A stretch of 64,000 nucleotides of DNA from Streptomyces noursei ATCC 11455 (GCF_001704275.1 NZ_CP011533.1:3038001-3102000), one strand, 5' to 3'. Positions 55,951 to 64,000 are shown, counted from the stretch's first letter. Made by a program: numbers and translations. Notes: generated by a model not told the origin, from the sequence alone.

Positions 55951-57405
55951 TCAGCCGCCCAGCGAGGTCATCACGTGCTTGATCCGGGTGTAGTCGTCGA
56001 AACCGTAGGCGGACAGGTCCTTGCCGTAGCCGGACTTCTTGAAGCCGCCGTGCGGCATCTCGGCGACCAGCGGGATGTGGGTGTTGATCCACACGCAGCC
56101 GAAGTCGAGGGCCTTGGACATCCGCATCGCGCGGGCGTGGTCCTTGGTCCACACCGAGGAGGCCAGGGCGTACTCGACACCGTTGGCCCACTCCACCGCC
56201 TGCTTCTCGTCGGCGAAGGACTGCACGGTGATGACCGGGCCGAAGACCTCGTTCTGGACGATCTCGTCGTCCTGCTTCAGGCCCGAGACGACGGTCGGGG
56301 CGAAGAAGTAGCCCTTCTCGCCGACCTGTTCGCCGCCGGCCTCGATCTTGGCGTGCGCGGGCAGCCGCTCGATGAAGCCCTTGACCTGCTTGAGCTGGTT
56401 GGCGTTGTTCAGCGGGCCGTAGAGCACGTCCTCGTCGTCGATCGCACCGGTCTTGGTCTCCGAGGCGGCCTTGGCCAGCGCGGCGACGAACTCGTCGTGG
56501 ATGGACTCCTGGACGAGCACACGGGTGGCGGCCGTACAGTCCTGGCCGGCGTTGAAGTAGCCGGCGGTGGCGATGTCCTCGACGGCCTTGGCGATGTCGG
56601 TGTCCTCGAAGACCACGACCGGGGCCTTGCCGCCGAGCTCCAGGTGGACCCGCTTGAGGTCCTTGGACGCGGACTCGGCGACCTGCATGCCGGCGCGCAC
56701 CGAGCCGGTGATCGAGGCCATCGCCGGGACCTTGTGCTCGACCATCAGGCGGCCGGTCTCCCGGTCGCCGCAGATGACGTTGAACACGCCGCGGGAGTGG
56801 CCCAGTTCGTCCAGGACGCCACCGATGATCTCGGCGATCAGCACCGTCGAGGCGGGGGTGGTGTCGGAGGGCTTGATGACCACGGTGTTGCCCGCGGCGA
56901 GCGCCGGGGCGAACTTCCACACGGCCATCATCATCGGGTAGTTCCAGGGCGCGACCTGGGCGCAGACACCCACCGGCTCACGACGGATGATGGAGGTGAA
57001 GCCGTCCATGTACTCGCCGGCCGAGCGGCCTTCGAGCATCCGGGCGGCACCCGCGAAGAAGCGGATCTGGTCCACCATCGGCGGGATCTCCTCGGAGCGG
57101 ACCAGGGCGATCGGTTTGCCGCAGTTCTCGGACTCGGCGGCGATCAGCTCCTCGGCGCGCTCCTCGAAGCGGTCGGCGATCTTGAGCAGGACCTTCTGGC
57201 GCTCGGCCGGGATCAGGTCGCGCCAGGCGGGGAACGCGGCTTCCGCGGCCGCCATGGCCGCGTCCACGTCCGCGGCGCCGGAGAGCGGGGCGGTGGCGTA
57301 CGGCTCGCCCGTGGCCGGGTTGACCACCTCCGTGGTCCGCCCGTCGGCGGCGTCCCGGAACTCCCCGTCGATGTAGTTGCGCAGACGACGCAGTGCGGTG
57401 GTCAC
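55951..57405 (-). CDS. Gamma-aminobutyraldehyde dehydrogenase (copy 2)
   Basis: 484 residues. Catalytic Cys C290 in NAGQDCTAATR and the Glu in LELGGKAPVVV. NAD-dependent oxidation of 4-aminobutanal to GABA is the usual role of this group. GTG at 57405 with GAAGGGGG. Upstream and divergent is the AsnC-type regulator; downstream, after 134 bp, the second PotD-like protein, so the pair probably forms an operon. Confidence 0.94.
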   Translation of the reverse strand: MTTALRRLRNYIDGEFRDAADGRTTEVVNPATGEPYATAPLSGAADVDAAMAAAEAAFPAWRDLIPAERQKVLLKIADRFEERAEELIAAESENCGKPIALVRSEEIPPMVDQIRFFAGAARMLEGRSAGEYMDGFTSIIRREPVGVCAQVAPWNYPMMMAVWKFAPALAAGNTVVIKPSDTTPASTVLIAEIIGGVLDELGHSRGVFNVICGDRETGRLMVEHKVPAMASITGSVRAGMQVAESASKDLKRVHLELGGKAPVVVFEDTDIAKAVEDIATAGYFNAGQDCTAATRVLVQESIHDEFVAALAKAASETKTGAIDDEDVLYGPLNNANQLKQVKGFIERLPAHAKIEAGGEQVGEKGYFFAPTVVSGLKQDDEIVQNEVFGPVITVQSFADEKQAVEWANGVEYALASSVWTKDHARAMRMSKALDFGCVWINTHIPLVAEMPHGGFKKSGYGKDLSAYGFDDYTRIKHVMTSLGG

Positions 57406-57490
57406 TGTGCGCCCCCTTCAATGTCAGATGTCCGGTGGTTGCGACCCCACACTATCCGCGGGGGCCACGTTTTCAACACACCCACACGGC

Positions 57491-57546
57491 TCGAACAACG
57501 AAATCAGTGAAATCTTCCTCGATCAACAACTGATTTCATCGATTTG
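57491..57546. promoter_or_regulatory. Candidate AsnC-type operator cluster (sites B and C)
   Basis: Between the divergent ALDH (57405) and AsnC (57577) genes. GAAATCAGT at 57500-57508 and its complement ACTGATTTC at 57529-57537 form a 9-bp inverted repeat; further GAAATC at 57509 and GATTTG at 57541. CAACAACTGATTTC at 57524-57537 resembles site A at 51670. Confidence 0.6.
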
Positions 57547-57576
57547 GGGTTGCCATACCGTCGAACCTCGTGCACA

Positions 57577-58059
57577 GTGAAGGACGTGGCCACTCGTGAC
57601 AGAAACGGCACTCCGTCGATCGACTCCGTCTCCCTGGCGATCATCGAGCAGCTCCAGGAGGACGGGCGCCGTCCGTACGCCGCGATCGGCAAGGCCGTGG
57701 GCCTGTCCGAGGCGGCAGTGCGGCAGCGCGTACAGAAGCTGCTCGACCAAGGCGTGATGCAGATCGTCGCGGTCACCGACCCCCTCACGGTCGGTCTCCG
57801 CCGGCAGGCAATGGTCGGCATCAACGTCGAGGGCGACCTCGACCCCGTGGCCGACGCCCTGACGACCATGGAGGAGGTCGAATACGTCGTCATGACGGCA
57901 GGCTCCTTCGATCTCATCATCGAGATCGTCTGCGAGGACGACGACCACCTTCTGGAAATGATCAACAAGCGGATCCGCACGCTTCCCGGCGTCCGATCCA
58001 CCGAGAGCTTCGTGTACCTCAAGCTCCGGAAGCAGACCTACACCTGGGGAACGAGATAG
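57577..58059 (+). CDS. Lrp/AsnC-family transcriptional regulator
   Basis: 160 residues. N-terminal winged helix (IDSVSLAIIEQLQEDGRRPYAAIGKAVGLSEAAVRQRVQKL-type, about 13-60) and C-terminal RAM ligand-binding domain (VVMTAGSFDLIIEIVCEDDDHL). GTG at 57577 or 57586; neither has a well-spaced ribosome site. It ends two bases before the aminotransferase start, so the two are almost certainly cotranscribed. Likely regulates the polyamine genes flanking it. Confidence 0.93.
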   Translation: MKDVATRDRNGTPSIDSVSLAIIEQLQEDGRRPYAAIGKAVGLSEAAVRQRVQKLLDQGVMQIVAVTDPLTVGLRRQAMVGINVEGDLDPVADALTTMEEVEYVVMTAGSFDLIIEIVCEDDDHLLEMINKRIRTLPGVRSTESFVYLKLRKQTYTWGTR

Positions 58060-58061
58060 CA

Positions 58062-59423
58062 ATGAGCGCCGACCTCTCCAAGACGGCGTACGACCACCTG
58101 TGGATGCACTTCACCCGCATGTCGTCGTACGAGAACGCCCCCGTGCCCACGATCGTGCGCGGCGAGGGCACCAACATCTACGACGACAAGGGCAAGCGCT
58201 ACATCGACGGCCTCGCCGGCCTCTTCGTGGTCAACGCCGGCCATGGCCGGGTCGAGCTCGCCGAGACCGCCTACAAGCAGGCCCAGGAGCTGGCCTTCTT
58301 CCCCGTGTGGTCCTACGCCCACCCCAAGGCCGTGGAGCTTGCCGAGCGCCTGGCGAACTACGCCCCGGGCGACCTGAACAAGGTCTTCTTCACCACCGGT
58401 GGCGGCGAGGCGGTCGAGACCGCCTGGAAGCTCGCCAAGCAGTACTTCAAGCTCACCGGCAAGCCGATGAAGCACAAGGTCATATCCCGTGCGGTCGCCT
58501 ACCACGGCACCCCGCAGGGCGCCCTGTCGATCACCGGCCTGCCGGGCCTGAAGGCCCCCTTCGAGCCGCTGGTCCCCGGCGCGCACAAGGTCCCGAACAC
58601 CAACATCTACCGCGCCCCGATCCACGGCGACGACCCCGAGGCCTTCGGCCGCTGGGCCGCCGACCAGATCGAGCAGCAGATCCTCTTCGAGGGCCCGGAG
58701 ACCGTCGCCGCGGTCTTCCTGGAGCCGGTGCAGAACGCCGGTGGCTGCTTCCCGCCGCCCCCCGGCTACTTCCGTCGGGTCCGCGAGATCTGCGACCAGT
58801 ACGACGTGCTGCTCGTCTCCGACGAAGTCATCTGCGCCTTCGGCCGCCTCGGCACGATGTTCGCCTGTGACAAGTTCGACTACGTCCCGGACATGATCAC
58901 CTGCGCCAAGGGCATGACCTCGGGCTACTCCCCGATCGGCGCCTGCATCATCTCCGACCGCCTCGCCGAGCCGTTCTACAAGGGAGACAACACCTTCCTG
59001 CACGGCTACACCTTCGGTGGCCACCCGGTCTCCTCGGCCGTGGCGCTCGCGAACTTCGACATCTTCGAGCGCGAGGGCCTCAACCAGCACGTGCTCAACA
59101 ACGAGGGCAACTTCCTCAGCACCCTGCAGAAGCTGCACGACCTGCCGATCGTCGGCGACGTCCGCGGCAACGGCTTCTTCTACGGCATCGAGCTCGTGAA
59201 GGACAAGGCCACCAAGGAGTCCTTCAACGACGAGGAGACCGAGCGCGTCCTCTACGGCTTCCTCTCCAAGGCCCTGTACGACAACGGCCTCTACTGCCGC
59301 GCCGACGACCGTGGCGACCCGGTCATCCAGCTGGCCCCGCCGCTGATCGCAGACCAGCCGGTCTTCGACGAGATCGAGCAGATCCTGCGCTCCGTCCTCA
59401 CCGAGGCGTGGACCAAGCTCTGA
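58062..59423 (+). CDS. Class III aminotransferase (probably polyamine:pyruvate type)
   Basis: 453 residues, PLP-dependent. The PLP Lys is K283 (TCAKGMTSG), with TTGGGEAVETAWKLAKQYF and VSDEVICAFGRLGTMF. The omega-aminotransferase group with these motifs moves terminal amino groups of diamines to pyruvate. The position between an AsnC-type regulator and ALDH genes suggests the entry transamination of putrescine or related polyamines; beta-alanine:pyruvate activity is an alternative. Confidence 0.92.
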   Translation: MSADLSKTAYDHLWMHFTRMSSYENAPVPTIVRGEGTNIYDDKGKRYIDGLAGLFVVNAGHGRVELAETAYKQAQELAFFPVWSYAHPKAVELAERLANYAPGDLNKVFFTTGGGEAVETAWKLAKQYFKLTGKPMKHKVISRAVAYHGTPQGALSITGLPGLKAPFEPLVPGAHKVPNTNIYRAPIHGDDPEAFGRWAADQIEQQILFEGPETVAAVFLEPVQNAGGCFPPPPGYFRRVREICDQYDVLLVSDEVICAFGRLGTMFACDKFDYVPDMITCAKGMTSGYSPIGACIISDRLAEPFYKGDNTFLHGYTFGGHPVSSAVALANFDIFEREGLNQHVLNNEGNFLSTLQKLHDLPIVGDVRGNGFFYGIELVKDKATKESFNDEETERVLYGFLSKALYDNGLYCRADDRGDPVIQLAPPLIADQPVFDEIEQILRSVLTEAWTKL

Positions 59424-59497
59424 TCATCGCGTCACCTCCTGGTGCGCCAGGGGACAGCTGAACAACTGAACACCAGTGCACAACTGCACATCCGACG

Positions 59498-59560
59498 GCC
59501 TGGATTCGCTCGTTCCCATCCATACGAGTGAATCTGGGCCGTTGTGGCTGCCGAGCCACA
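59498..59560 (+). terminator. Two hairpins after the aminotransferase
   Basis: An imperfect 16-bp stem (GGCCTGGATTCGCTCG ... CGAGTGAATCTGGGCC) at 59498-59540, then a perfect 7-bp stem TGTGGCT-GCCG-AGCCACA at 59543-59560. The rest of 59561-59664 must contain the ABC operon promoter. Confidence 0.6.
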
Positions 59561-59664
59561 AATGACCGAGGATGCGATTCCTTACCGTGCTGGTGACCGA
59601 TACCCTCCGTGGTCGTTCCCCCCGCCGGGGGAAGCGAGCAGCGAAACAAGCGAGAGGTGTGCAG

Positions 59665-60405
59665 ATGGTGGCCCCGCCTGACAACGACGTTCTCCGGGCC
59701 CACGGCCTGCACCACACACACGGCGCCACCGTCGCCCTCACCGATGTCTCGCTCGATGTCCGCGAGGGCGAGATCTTTGCCGTCTCCGGCCCCCGCGGCA
59801 GCGGCAAGACCACGCTCCTCAAATGTCTGTCCGGACAACTCGTCCCGACCGAGGGCGAGATCTGGTTCAACGGCGCCCCCGTCCACACCCTCTCCTCTCC
59901 CAGCCGCGAACGGCTGCGTCTCGACCGGTTCGGCTGGATCGACACCGAACCCCACCTCGTCCCCGAACTCAGCGCCTGGGAGAACGCCGCCCTCCCGCTC
60001 CTGCTGCGCGGCGCCGGCCACCGCGCGGCCAAGCACACCGCCATCGAGTGGCTGGAACGCCTCGACGTGGGCATGTGCGCCCGCCGCCGCCCCGGCCGGC
60101 TCGACCAGTCCCAGCGCCAGCGCGTCGCCATCGCCCGCGCCCTGGTCACCACCCCGCAGGTGCTCTTCGCCGACGAACCCACGGCTCCCCTGCACAGCGC
60201 CGACGGCACCCAGGTACTGCGCACCCTGACCACCGCGGCCCGCTCGCACCACATCACCGTTGTCCTGGCGACCTACGACCCCAAGGTCGCCGCCCTCGCC
60301 GACCGGACCATCGCGCTGCTGGACGGCCACCGCTCGGGCGCCGTTCCCGAGACCGCCGGCGCCTCCGATGAGGAAAGCAGGGCAGCGTGCTCGCTCTCCG
60401 TCTAG
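59665..60405 (+). CDS. ABC transporter ATP-binding protein with degenerate motifs
   Basis: 246 residues, LolD/MacB-type size. Walker A GPRGSGKT (G42-T49) and Walker B FADEP (D170, E171) are present. But the Q-loop position reads WIDTE (D93-E95), the signature is LDQSQ instead of LSGGQ (146-150), and the H-loop His is Y204. ATPase activity is doubtful or altered. ATG with GAGAGGTG; overlaps the next gene by 19 bp. Codon usage is normal. Confidence 0.85.
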   Translation: MVAPPDNDVLRAHGLHHTHGATVALTDVSLDVREGEIFAVSGPRGSGKTTLLKCLSGQLVPTEGEIWFNGAPVHTLSSPSRERLRLDRFGWIDTEPHLVPELSAWENAALPLLLRGAGHRAAKHTAIEWLERLDVGMCARRRPGRLDQSQRQRVAIARALVTTPQVLFADEPTAPLHSADGTQVLRTLTTAARSHHITVVLATYDPKVAALADRTIALLDGHRSGAVPETAGASDEESRAACSLSV

Positions 60406-61562
60406 CCCGCGGCACCCACCCCCTCGTCCTGCTGCGCCGTCTCCTCGTCACCGCCGCCGCGGCCGGCACCGGCTTCCTGGTGCTGGCCGCCCTGGGCCAC
60501 GCCGCCGCCCACCCCGCCACGGCCGGCGACTCCCTGGCCCGGCTCCTGTGGTGCGCCGCCCCGCTCGCCGCCACCGCCCAACTCGCGGTGTCCGTGGCCC
60601 GTACGGACCCGGCCGCCCGGTTGCAGCGCGGCATGGCCGCCGCCGGCCTCGGCCCGTTCCGGCTCACCCTGCTCGCCGCAACCTCCACCGCCCTCTTCTG
60701 CGCCCTCGGCGTCCTCCTCTCGCTCATCGTCTTCCTCGCCCTCCGCGGCGACCTTGGCACCGCCGCCTCCGGCACCGGCTCCCGCGCCATCGACTCCGGT
60801 CTGCTCGGCGCCGGTCACCCGCTGCCGTGGATCGGCGCCCTCATGTTGATCTCCGTCATCCCGCTGACCGCAGCCGTGGCCACCGCCTTCTCGCTCCGGC
60901 CCCGCACCGAAGCGGGCGCCGTCGACACCGACACTCCTTCGACCACCGAAGCCCCCTCAGGTCTCCCCTGGGGTGTCGCCCTGGCCGCGGCGGGTCTGGC
61001 CATCGAGGCGTACACCAGCCCCGCCGCAGGCACCGCCGGCGGACTGCTGCCCCTCTCCGGTCGGCTGATCGGCAGCCCGCCGGGCGTCCTGGCCGGCTGG
61101 GCCCTCGCCGCCATCGGTCTCGTACTGGCCGGCCCCGGCCTGGTCTATCTGTCCGGCCAACTGCTGTGTGCAGGCCGTCCCGGCGCACTGCGCCTGCTGT
61201 CCGGGCGCGTCCTCCAGGAGGAGTCGCACCGGCTGGGGCGACCCCTCGGCGTCCTCTGTGCGGTCGCCTCCGGCGTCTACGCCGCCGGCGTGCTGCACCA
61301 AGCCGCTCCTTCCCGTCCTCTCGGTCCGTTCACCGCGATCGGCGCGGCGGTCGTCCTTGCCTGCGTCACCGTCAGCGCGTTGAGCTCCGCCCTCGAATCC
61401 CGGGCGGCCCGCGCCCGCAGCACGGCGACCCTGCGCCGGCTGGGCGCATCCGCCTTCGTCCTCCACCGCGCCACAGCCCTCCGCGTCACAACCCTCGTGC
61501 TCGTCCTCGGCCCCCTGACCTGGACCGTCGCCGAGATGGCCACGCTTCCGCTGGTGCATTGA
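60387..61562 (+). CDS. Membrane permease partner of the ABC ATPase
   Basis: 391 residues, about eight to ten hydrophobic segments, Ala/Leu/Gly-rich. Starts GTG at 60387 inside the end of the ATPase gene. Segment LLRRLLVTAAAAGTGFLVLAA near the N-terminus and an FtsX-like layout are suggestive, but no FtsX signature is clear. The two genes likely form one transporter or a sensory complex with unknown substrate. Confidence 0.78.
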   Translation: MLALRLARGTHPLVLLRRLLVTAAAAGTGFLVLAALGHAAAHPATAGDSLARLLWCAAPLAATAQLAVSVARTDPAARLQRGMAAAGLGPFRLTLLAATSTALFCALGVLLSLIVFLALRGDLGTAASGTGSRAIDSGLLGAGHPLPWIGALMLISVIPLTAAVATAFSLRPRTEAGAVDTDTPSTTEAPSGLPWGVALAAAGLAIEAYTSPAAGTAGGLLPLSGRLIGSPPGVLAGWALAAIGLVLAGPGLVYLSGQLLCAGRPGALRLLSGRVLQEESHRLGRPLGVLCAVASGVYAAGVLHQAAPSRPLGPFTAIGAAVVLACVTVSALSSALESRAARARSTATLRRLGASAFVLHRATALRVTTLVLVLGPLTWTVAEMATLPLVH

Positions 61563-61694
61563 GTTGCGGCGTGTAGAGCGCGGGCGCGCCGGCTCGCATG
61601 CGTTGCATTTGGGTTGGGCAGCTGCTGACACACGGGTGTGTGCGCAGGCCGCTGATGTCTGCGGCGGTGTCCCGTGTAGCAGTGTTCCTCCAAC

Positions 61695-61950
61695 TCGACG
61701 TTCTCCTTCAGGCGACATTCCTTGAGGCGCTGTTCCTTGAGGCGGTGCGTCTTTGAGGCGGTATTTGTCGAGGTCGTATTTGTCGAGGTGGTATTCGTCG
61801 ACGTGGTGATGCCCGGTACCGCCTGGTCCGCAGCGCCGAAGGGCGATGTTGCGAGTTGCGACGCGGCGTAGGGCTGTGTGTCGTGGGGCTGTGTGTCGTA
61901 GGACTGTTCCGCGAAAGGCCGTGTCGTGAAGGGCCGTGTCGTGAAGGACG
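61695..61950. repeat. 15-bp periodic repeat region (~17 units)
   Basis: Consecutive units of 15 bp, for example AGGCGCTGTTCCTTG, GAGGTCGTATTTGTC and CGTGTCGTGAAGGGC. Three sub-families follow one another; one unit near 61740-61756 is 16 bp, which shifts the frame. Read on the minus strand some units give TALHD, TAFRG, TVLRH, TALRR, close to pentapeptide-repeat spacing. Confidence 0.8.
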
Positions 61951-62295
61951 GCAGGACGACGGGAGACCCCGGAACGTGGTGTGTCGAAGTCCGGTGCTGG
62001 GTCTGTCCGTTCCTCTCTGCGTGCTCCGCTCTGTGCGCTCCTCCCTGTGCGTGCGTCGTTCGGTGTTTTGCTGGGTGCCTCCTTCTGGTGTGGCGGGGTG
62101 CGACAGGAATCGATGGTGATGCGCTCGTGCGGCCGCGGGGGCAAGCCTGCCCGGGCGGAGAAGGCAGCGAAGCAGCCAAAGGAGACGTAGAAGGAGCCCT
62201 ACGGGGCCTGCTCGATCTGGCGGGTTGAAGTCGGGCGTTGGCGTCGCCGTCCGGTGGGTGGGCAGGGCGGCTCGGGCAAGCTGTGACACGACGCG

Positions 62296-62331
62296 GTGGA
62301 TGCGGTGCATGCCGTGGACGCAGTGGATGCC
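62296..62331. repeat. Four 9-bp degenerate tandem repeats
   Basis: GTGGATGCG, GTGCATGCC, GTGGACGCA, GTGGATGCC. No gene overlaps convincingly. Confidence 0.65.
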
Positions 62332-62555
62332 GTTACTGGGGCATGTGGGGCCGTTGAGTCGGTGGCTCGGCAAGGCCCGGCCGGTCCGGGTTCCTTCGGT
62401 GTCGGCGACAGCAGGCGCCGGGACCTCCCCCGGCGTCGAGCCGCGGTGCCGGGCCGGGCGAAAGGCGTCGGCCGGTCGAGGCGCGCCCGGCCGGGACGGA
62501 GTCGCGCAGCGCGGCGTGGGGCGACCGGCGGCCGGCGGGGATGAGCGCCCGGCCG

Positions 62556-62978
62556 TCAGCGGGCGAGGGCGGTGACCTCGACCTCTATTCGCCACTCCGG
62601 CTGGGCCAGCGACGAGACTTCGAGCAAGGTGTCCGCGGGATAGGGCTCGGACAGGAACTCCTCGCGCAGGGTGATGACATGGGCGAGGTTGGCGGCCATG
62701 TCCGTGACGAAGATGCCGACCTTCACCACATCGGCGAGCGACGCCCCGGCCTCGGCGAGGACCCGCTCGACGTTCGCGAACGCCTGACGGCCCTGGGCCA
62801 GGAAGTCGTCCGAGACGGTCCGCCCCTGCTCATCGATCCCCGCCTGACCGGATACGTGGATCAGCCCGCCGGCCTTGATGGCCTGTGAAATCTTGTACGG
62901 CTCATACCAGTCCGGCGTGGTCGCAATCCGCTGGATCCCTTGGACGCTTCCCGCTTCCGCGACATCCGTCGACGACAT
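62556..62978 (-). CDS. RidA/YjgF-family enamine/imine deaminase-like protein
   Basis: 140 residues. Trimeric RidA fold with IHVSGQAGIDEQGRTV, QAFANVERVLAEAGASLADVVKVGIFVTDM and PEWRIEVEVTALAR at the end. The usual RidA arginine near the C-terminus is not at the expected position (VSSLAQPEWRIEVEV), so it may belong to a RidA-like subgroup without deaminase activity. ATG at 62978 with GAGGGGGAG. Divergent from the MarR gene. Confidence 0.88.
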   Translation of the reverse strand: MSSTDVAEAGSVQGIQRIATTPDWYEPYKISQAIKAGGLIHVSGQAGIDEQGRTVSDDFLAQGRQAFANVERVLAEAGASLADVVKVGIFVTDMAANLAHVITLREEFLSEPYPADTLLEVSSLAQPEWRIEVEVTALAR

Positions 62979-63015
62979 GACGCTCCCCCTCGAATTTCCA
63001 TGTGCGCGCATCCCT

Positions 63016-63048
63016 TGCATGCACATACATAAGTTTCAGATGCATGTA
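63016..63048. promoter_or_regulatory. Candidate MarR operator in the divergent promoter
   Basis: TGCATGCA at 63016-63023 and TGCATGTA at 63041-63048, plus the inverted pair TACAT (63026) and ATGTA (63044), in an AT-rich stretch between the RidA and MarR genes. Confidence 0.5.
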
Positions 63049-63144
63049 CGCTGCTGTCAAGAGTTCAGTCGGAAACGCCTCGGAACGCCGGAGAGCAAAG
63101 CCGGACAGGCCGGCTGCCAGAAGAGAACAGAAGAGAGCGGAACG

Positions 63145-63552
63145 ATGGACGCGGAGCACTGGGACCGGTTCGGAGCACTGCACACACGCATCGAGCAGGA
63201 GCTGGCGAAGGCGCTGCAACAGCACCACCGACTCGGCCTCTCCGAGTACCGCGCGCTGGCTCGTCTGGCGGATTCGGAGGACGGCGAACTGCGGATGCAG
63301 GAACTCGCCGATCTGATCGGCCTCAACCAGAGTTCGGTCAGCCGACTCGCCTCGCGTCTGGAGTCGTCCGGCCTGACCCGCCGGGACCTGTGCCCCGACG
63401 ACCGGCGCGGTGTCTACAGCGTGATCACCGACGAAGGCCGCGAGATGCGGAGCAGGGCGCGCCCGACGTACGACAGTGCTCTGCGCACCGCCCTCGACGC
63501 CGCCGCCGAAGACGGTCTGCTCGGCCCCCTGGTGAAGTCCCTGCGGTCCTAG
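63145..63552 (+). CDS. MarR-family transcriptional regulator
   Basis: 135 residues. Winged-helix core LRMQELADLIGLNQSSVSRLASRLESSGLTRRDLCPDDRRGVYSVIT (about 50-98) flanked by dimerisation helices. ATG at 63145 with GAGAGCGG. Divergent from the RidA-like gene, with palindromic sequences between them; probably controls itself and that gene. The next gene begins one base after its stop. Confidence 0.92.
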   Translation: MDAEHWDRFGALHTRIEQELAKALQQHHRLGLSEYRALARLADSEDGELRMQELADLIGLNQSSVSRLASRLESSGLTRRDLCPDDRRGVYSVITDEGREMRSRARPTYDSALRTALDAAAEDGLLGPLVKSLRS

Positions 63553-63553
63553 C

Positions 63554-64000
63554 ATGGCGGATGTGCAGTCGAGCGCAGAGCCCCCGGTGCCCCTCGGTTC
63601 CCACGAGCGCGGCCGCGAGATCGACGCGCTCACGGAGTTCGACCGGGTCGCCGCGGCCGGCAGGCTCGCCGGATATCGCATCCGCTCCCTCGACCTGACG
63701 GACCGTACGTTCGCCCTGCTCACCACGGACACCGCAGATTCCGTCTTCCTCGGCTGCGCGATGGAACCGGACGCCGCCGTGAAGGTACGCGCCGGTGGCG
63801 CCCTGGTCTTCCCGCCGGCTCCGGGCCTGCCGTTCGACCCCTATCGCGGCACGCTCTACACCCCGGACGAACTCTTCGCGGGGCTGCTCGACGCCGGCTA
63901 CGACGCCACCCCGGACGCTCGCACCTACCGCTGGTACCAGGAGGCGAAGGCGACCGGCGATGTGGTCGCCGGCATGCTGCGCAGCATCCACGACGACACC
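63554..64000 (+). CDS. N-terminal part of a probable LOG-family protein (cut by window edge)
   Basis: 149 codons visible. The sequence (ALTEFDRVAAAGRLAGYRIRSLDL, DSVFLGCAMEPDAA, LPFDPYRGTLYTPDELFAGL, GMLRSIHDD) recalls the N-terminal extension of long actinobacterial LOG/Rossmann proteins; the diagnostic PGGxGTxxE motif would be outside the window. Starts one base after the MarR gene stop, so it is in that operon. The assignment is from memory of the family, not a search. Confidence 0.6.
   Translation, partial: MADVQSSAEPPVPLGSHERGREIDALTEFDRVAAAGRLAGYRIRSLDLTDRTFALLTTDTADSVFLGCAMEPDAAVKVRAGGALVFPPAPGLPFDPYRGTLYTPDELFAGLLDAGYDATPDARTYRWYQEAKATGDVVAGMLRSIHDDT

Larger units (their letters stand above)
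61563..62555. other. 993-bp gene-poor region
   Basis: No open frame has streptomycete-like codon bias on either strand. It contains a 15-bp periodic repeat (61695-61950), a 9-bp repeat (62296-62331) and segments with lower GC than the rest of the window (61695-62110). Possible decayed coding sequence. Confidence 0.55.

Noticed and set aside
61695..61950. CRISPR array
   Set aside because: 15-bp units are contiguous and divergent with no unique spacers.
62225..62575. A 116-codon plus-strand frame in the gene-poor region
   Set aside because: Poor codon bias, no ribosome site, and it overlaps the end of the RidA-like gene on the other strand.

Overview
The window is very GC-rich DNA with dense, often translationally coupled genes, GTG/TTG starts preceded by GGAGG-type ribosome sites, Tat/lipobox leaders and an ESX-type secretion locus. 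Gene content and order indicate a Streptomyces chromosome. From memory the order resembles the S. coelicolor interval around SCO5655-SCO5734; this was not checked by alignment.

Layout. 1-12.2 kb: a type VII (ESX) secretion locus with two mycosins (one cut by the window edge), three WXG100-size proteins, a large Gly-rich WXG/PPE-like protein, EccB, EccE, a small coupled unknown protein that may be a decayed EccC-type ATPase domain, and a MinD/ParA-type ATPase with long Pro/Gln-rich tails. EccC and EccD are not in the window. 12.3-22 kb: the conserved translation/RNA block, reading leftward: rimP-nusA-ylxR-infB-DUF503-rbfA-truB-unknown-ribF. 22-24.2 kb: a lipoprotein, a ferritin-like DUF4439 protein and an aminoglycoside-phosphotransferase-like protein without catalytic residues. 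24.3-33.7 kb: proS, two GNAT proteins, the MEP-pathway genes ispG and dxr flanking an RseP-type site-2 protease, and a long acyl-CoA dehydrogenase.

34-59.4 kb is dominated by polyamine/GABA catabolism: two gamma-aminobutyraldehyde-type dehydrogenases, a further ALDH, a PotABCD-like ABC importer, a second PotD-like binding protein, a PuuB-like FAD oxidase, two class III aminotransferases (one gabT), and PucR-type and AsnC-type regulators. Interspersed are a VirD4/TraG-like ATPase, a PAP2 phosphatase, a DUF4232 lipoprotein, a NADAR protein, an adenosine deaminase and an HXXEE protein. The genes fit a route of uptake, oxidation or transamination to aminoaldehyde, oxidation to GABA or its gamma-glutamyl form, then GabT to succinate semialdehyde. 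A similar sequence motif lies before both dehydrogenase-led operons.

59.5-64 kb: a two-gene ABC exporter whose ATPase has several degenerate motifs, a roughly 1-kb gene-poor stretch with a striking 15-bp periodic repeat, a divergent RidA/MarR pair and the start of a probable LOG-family protein.
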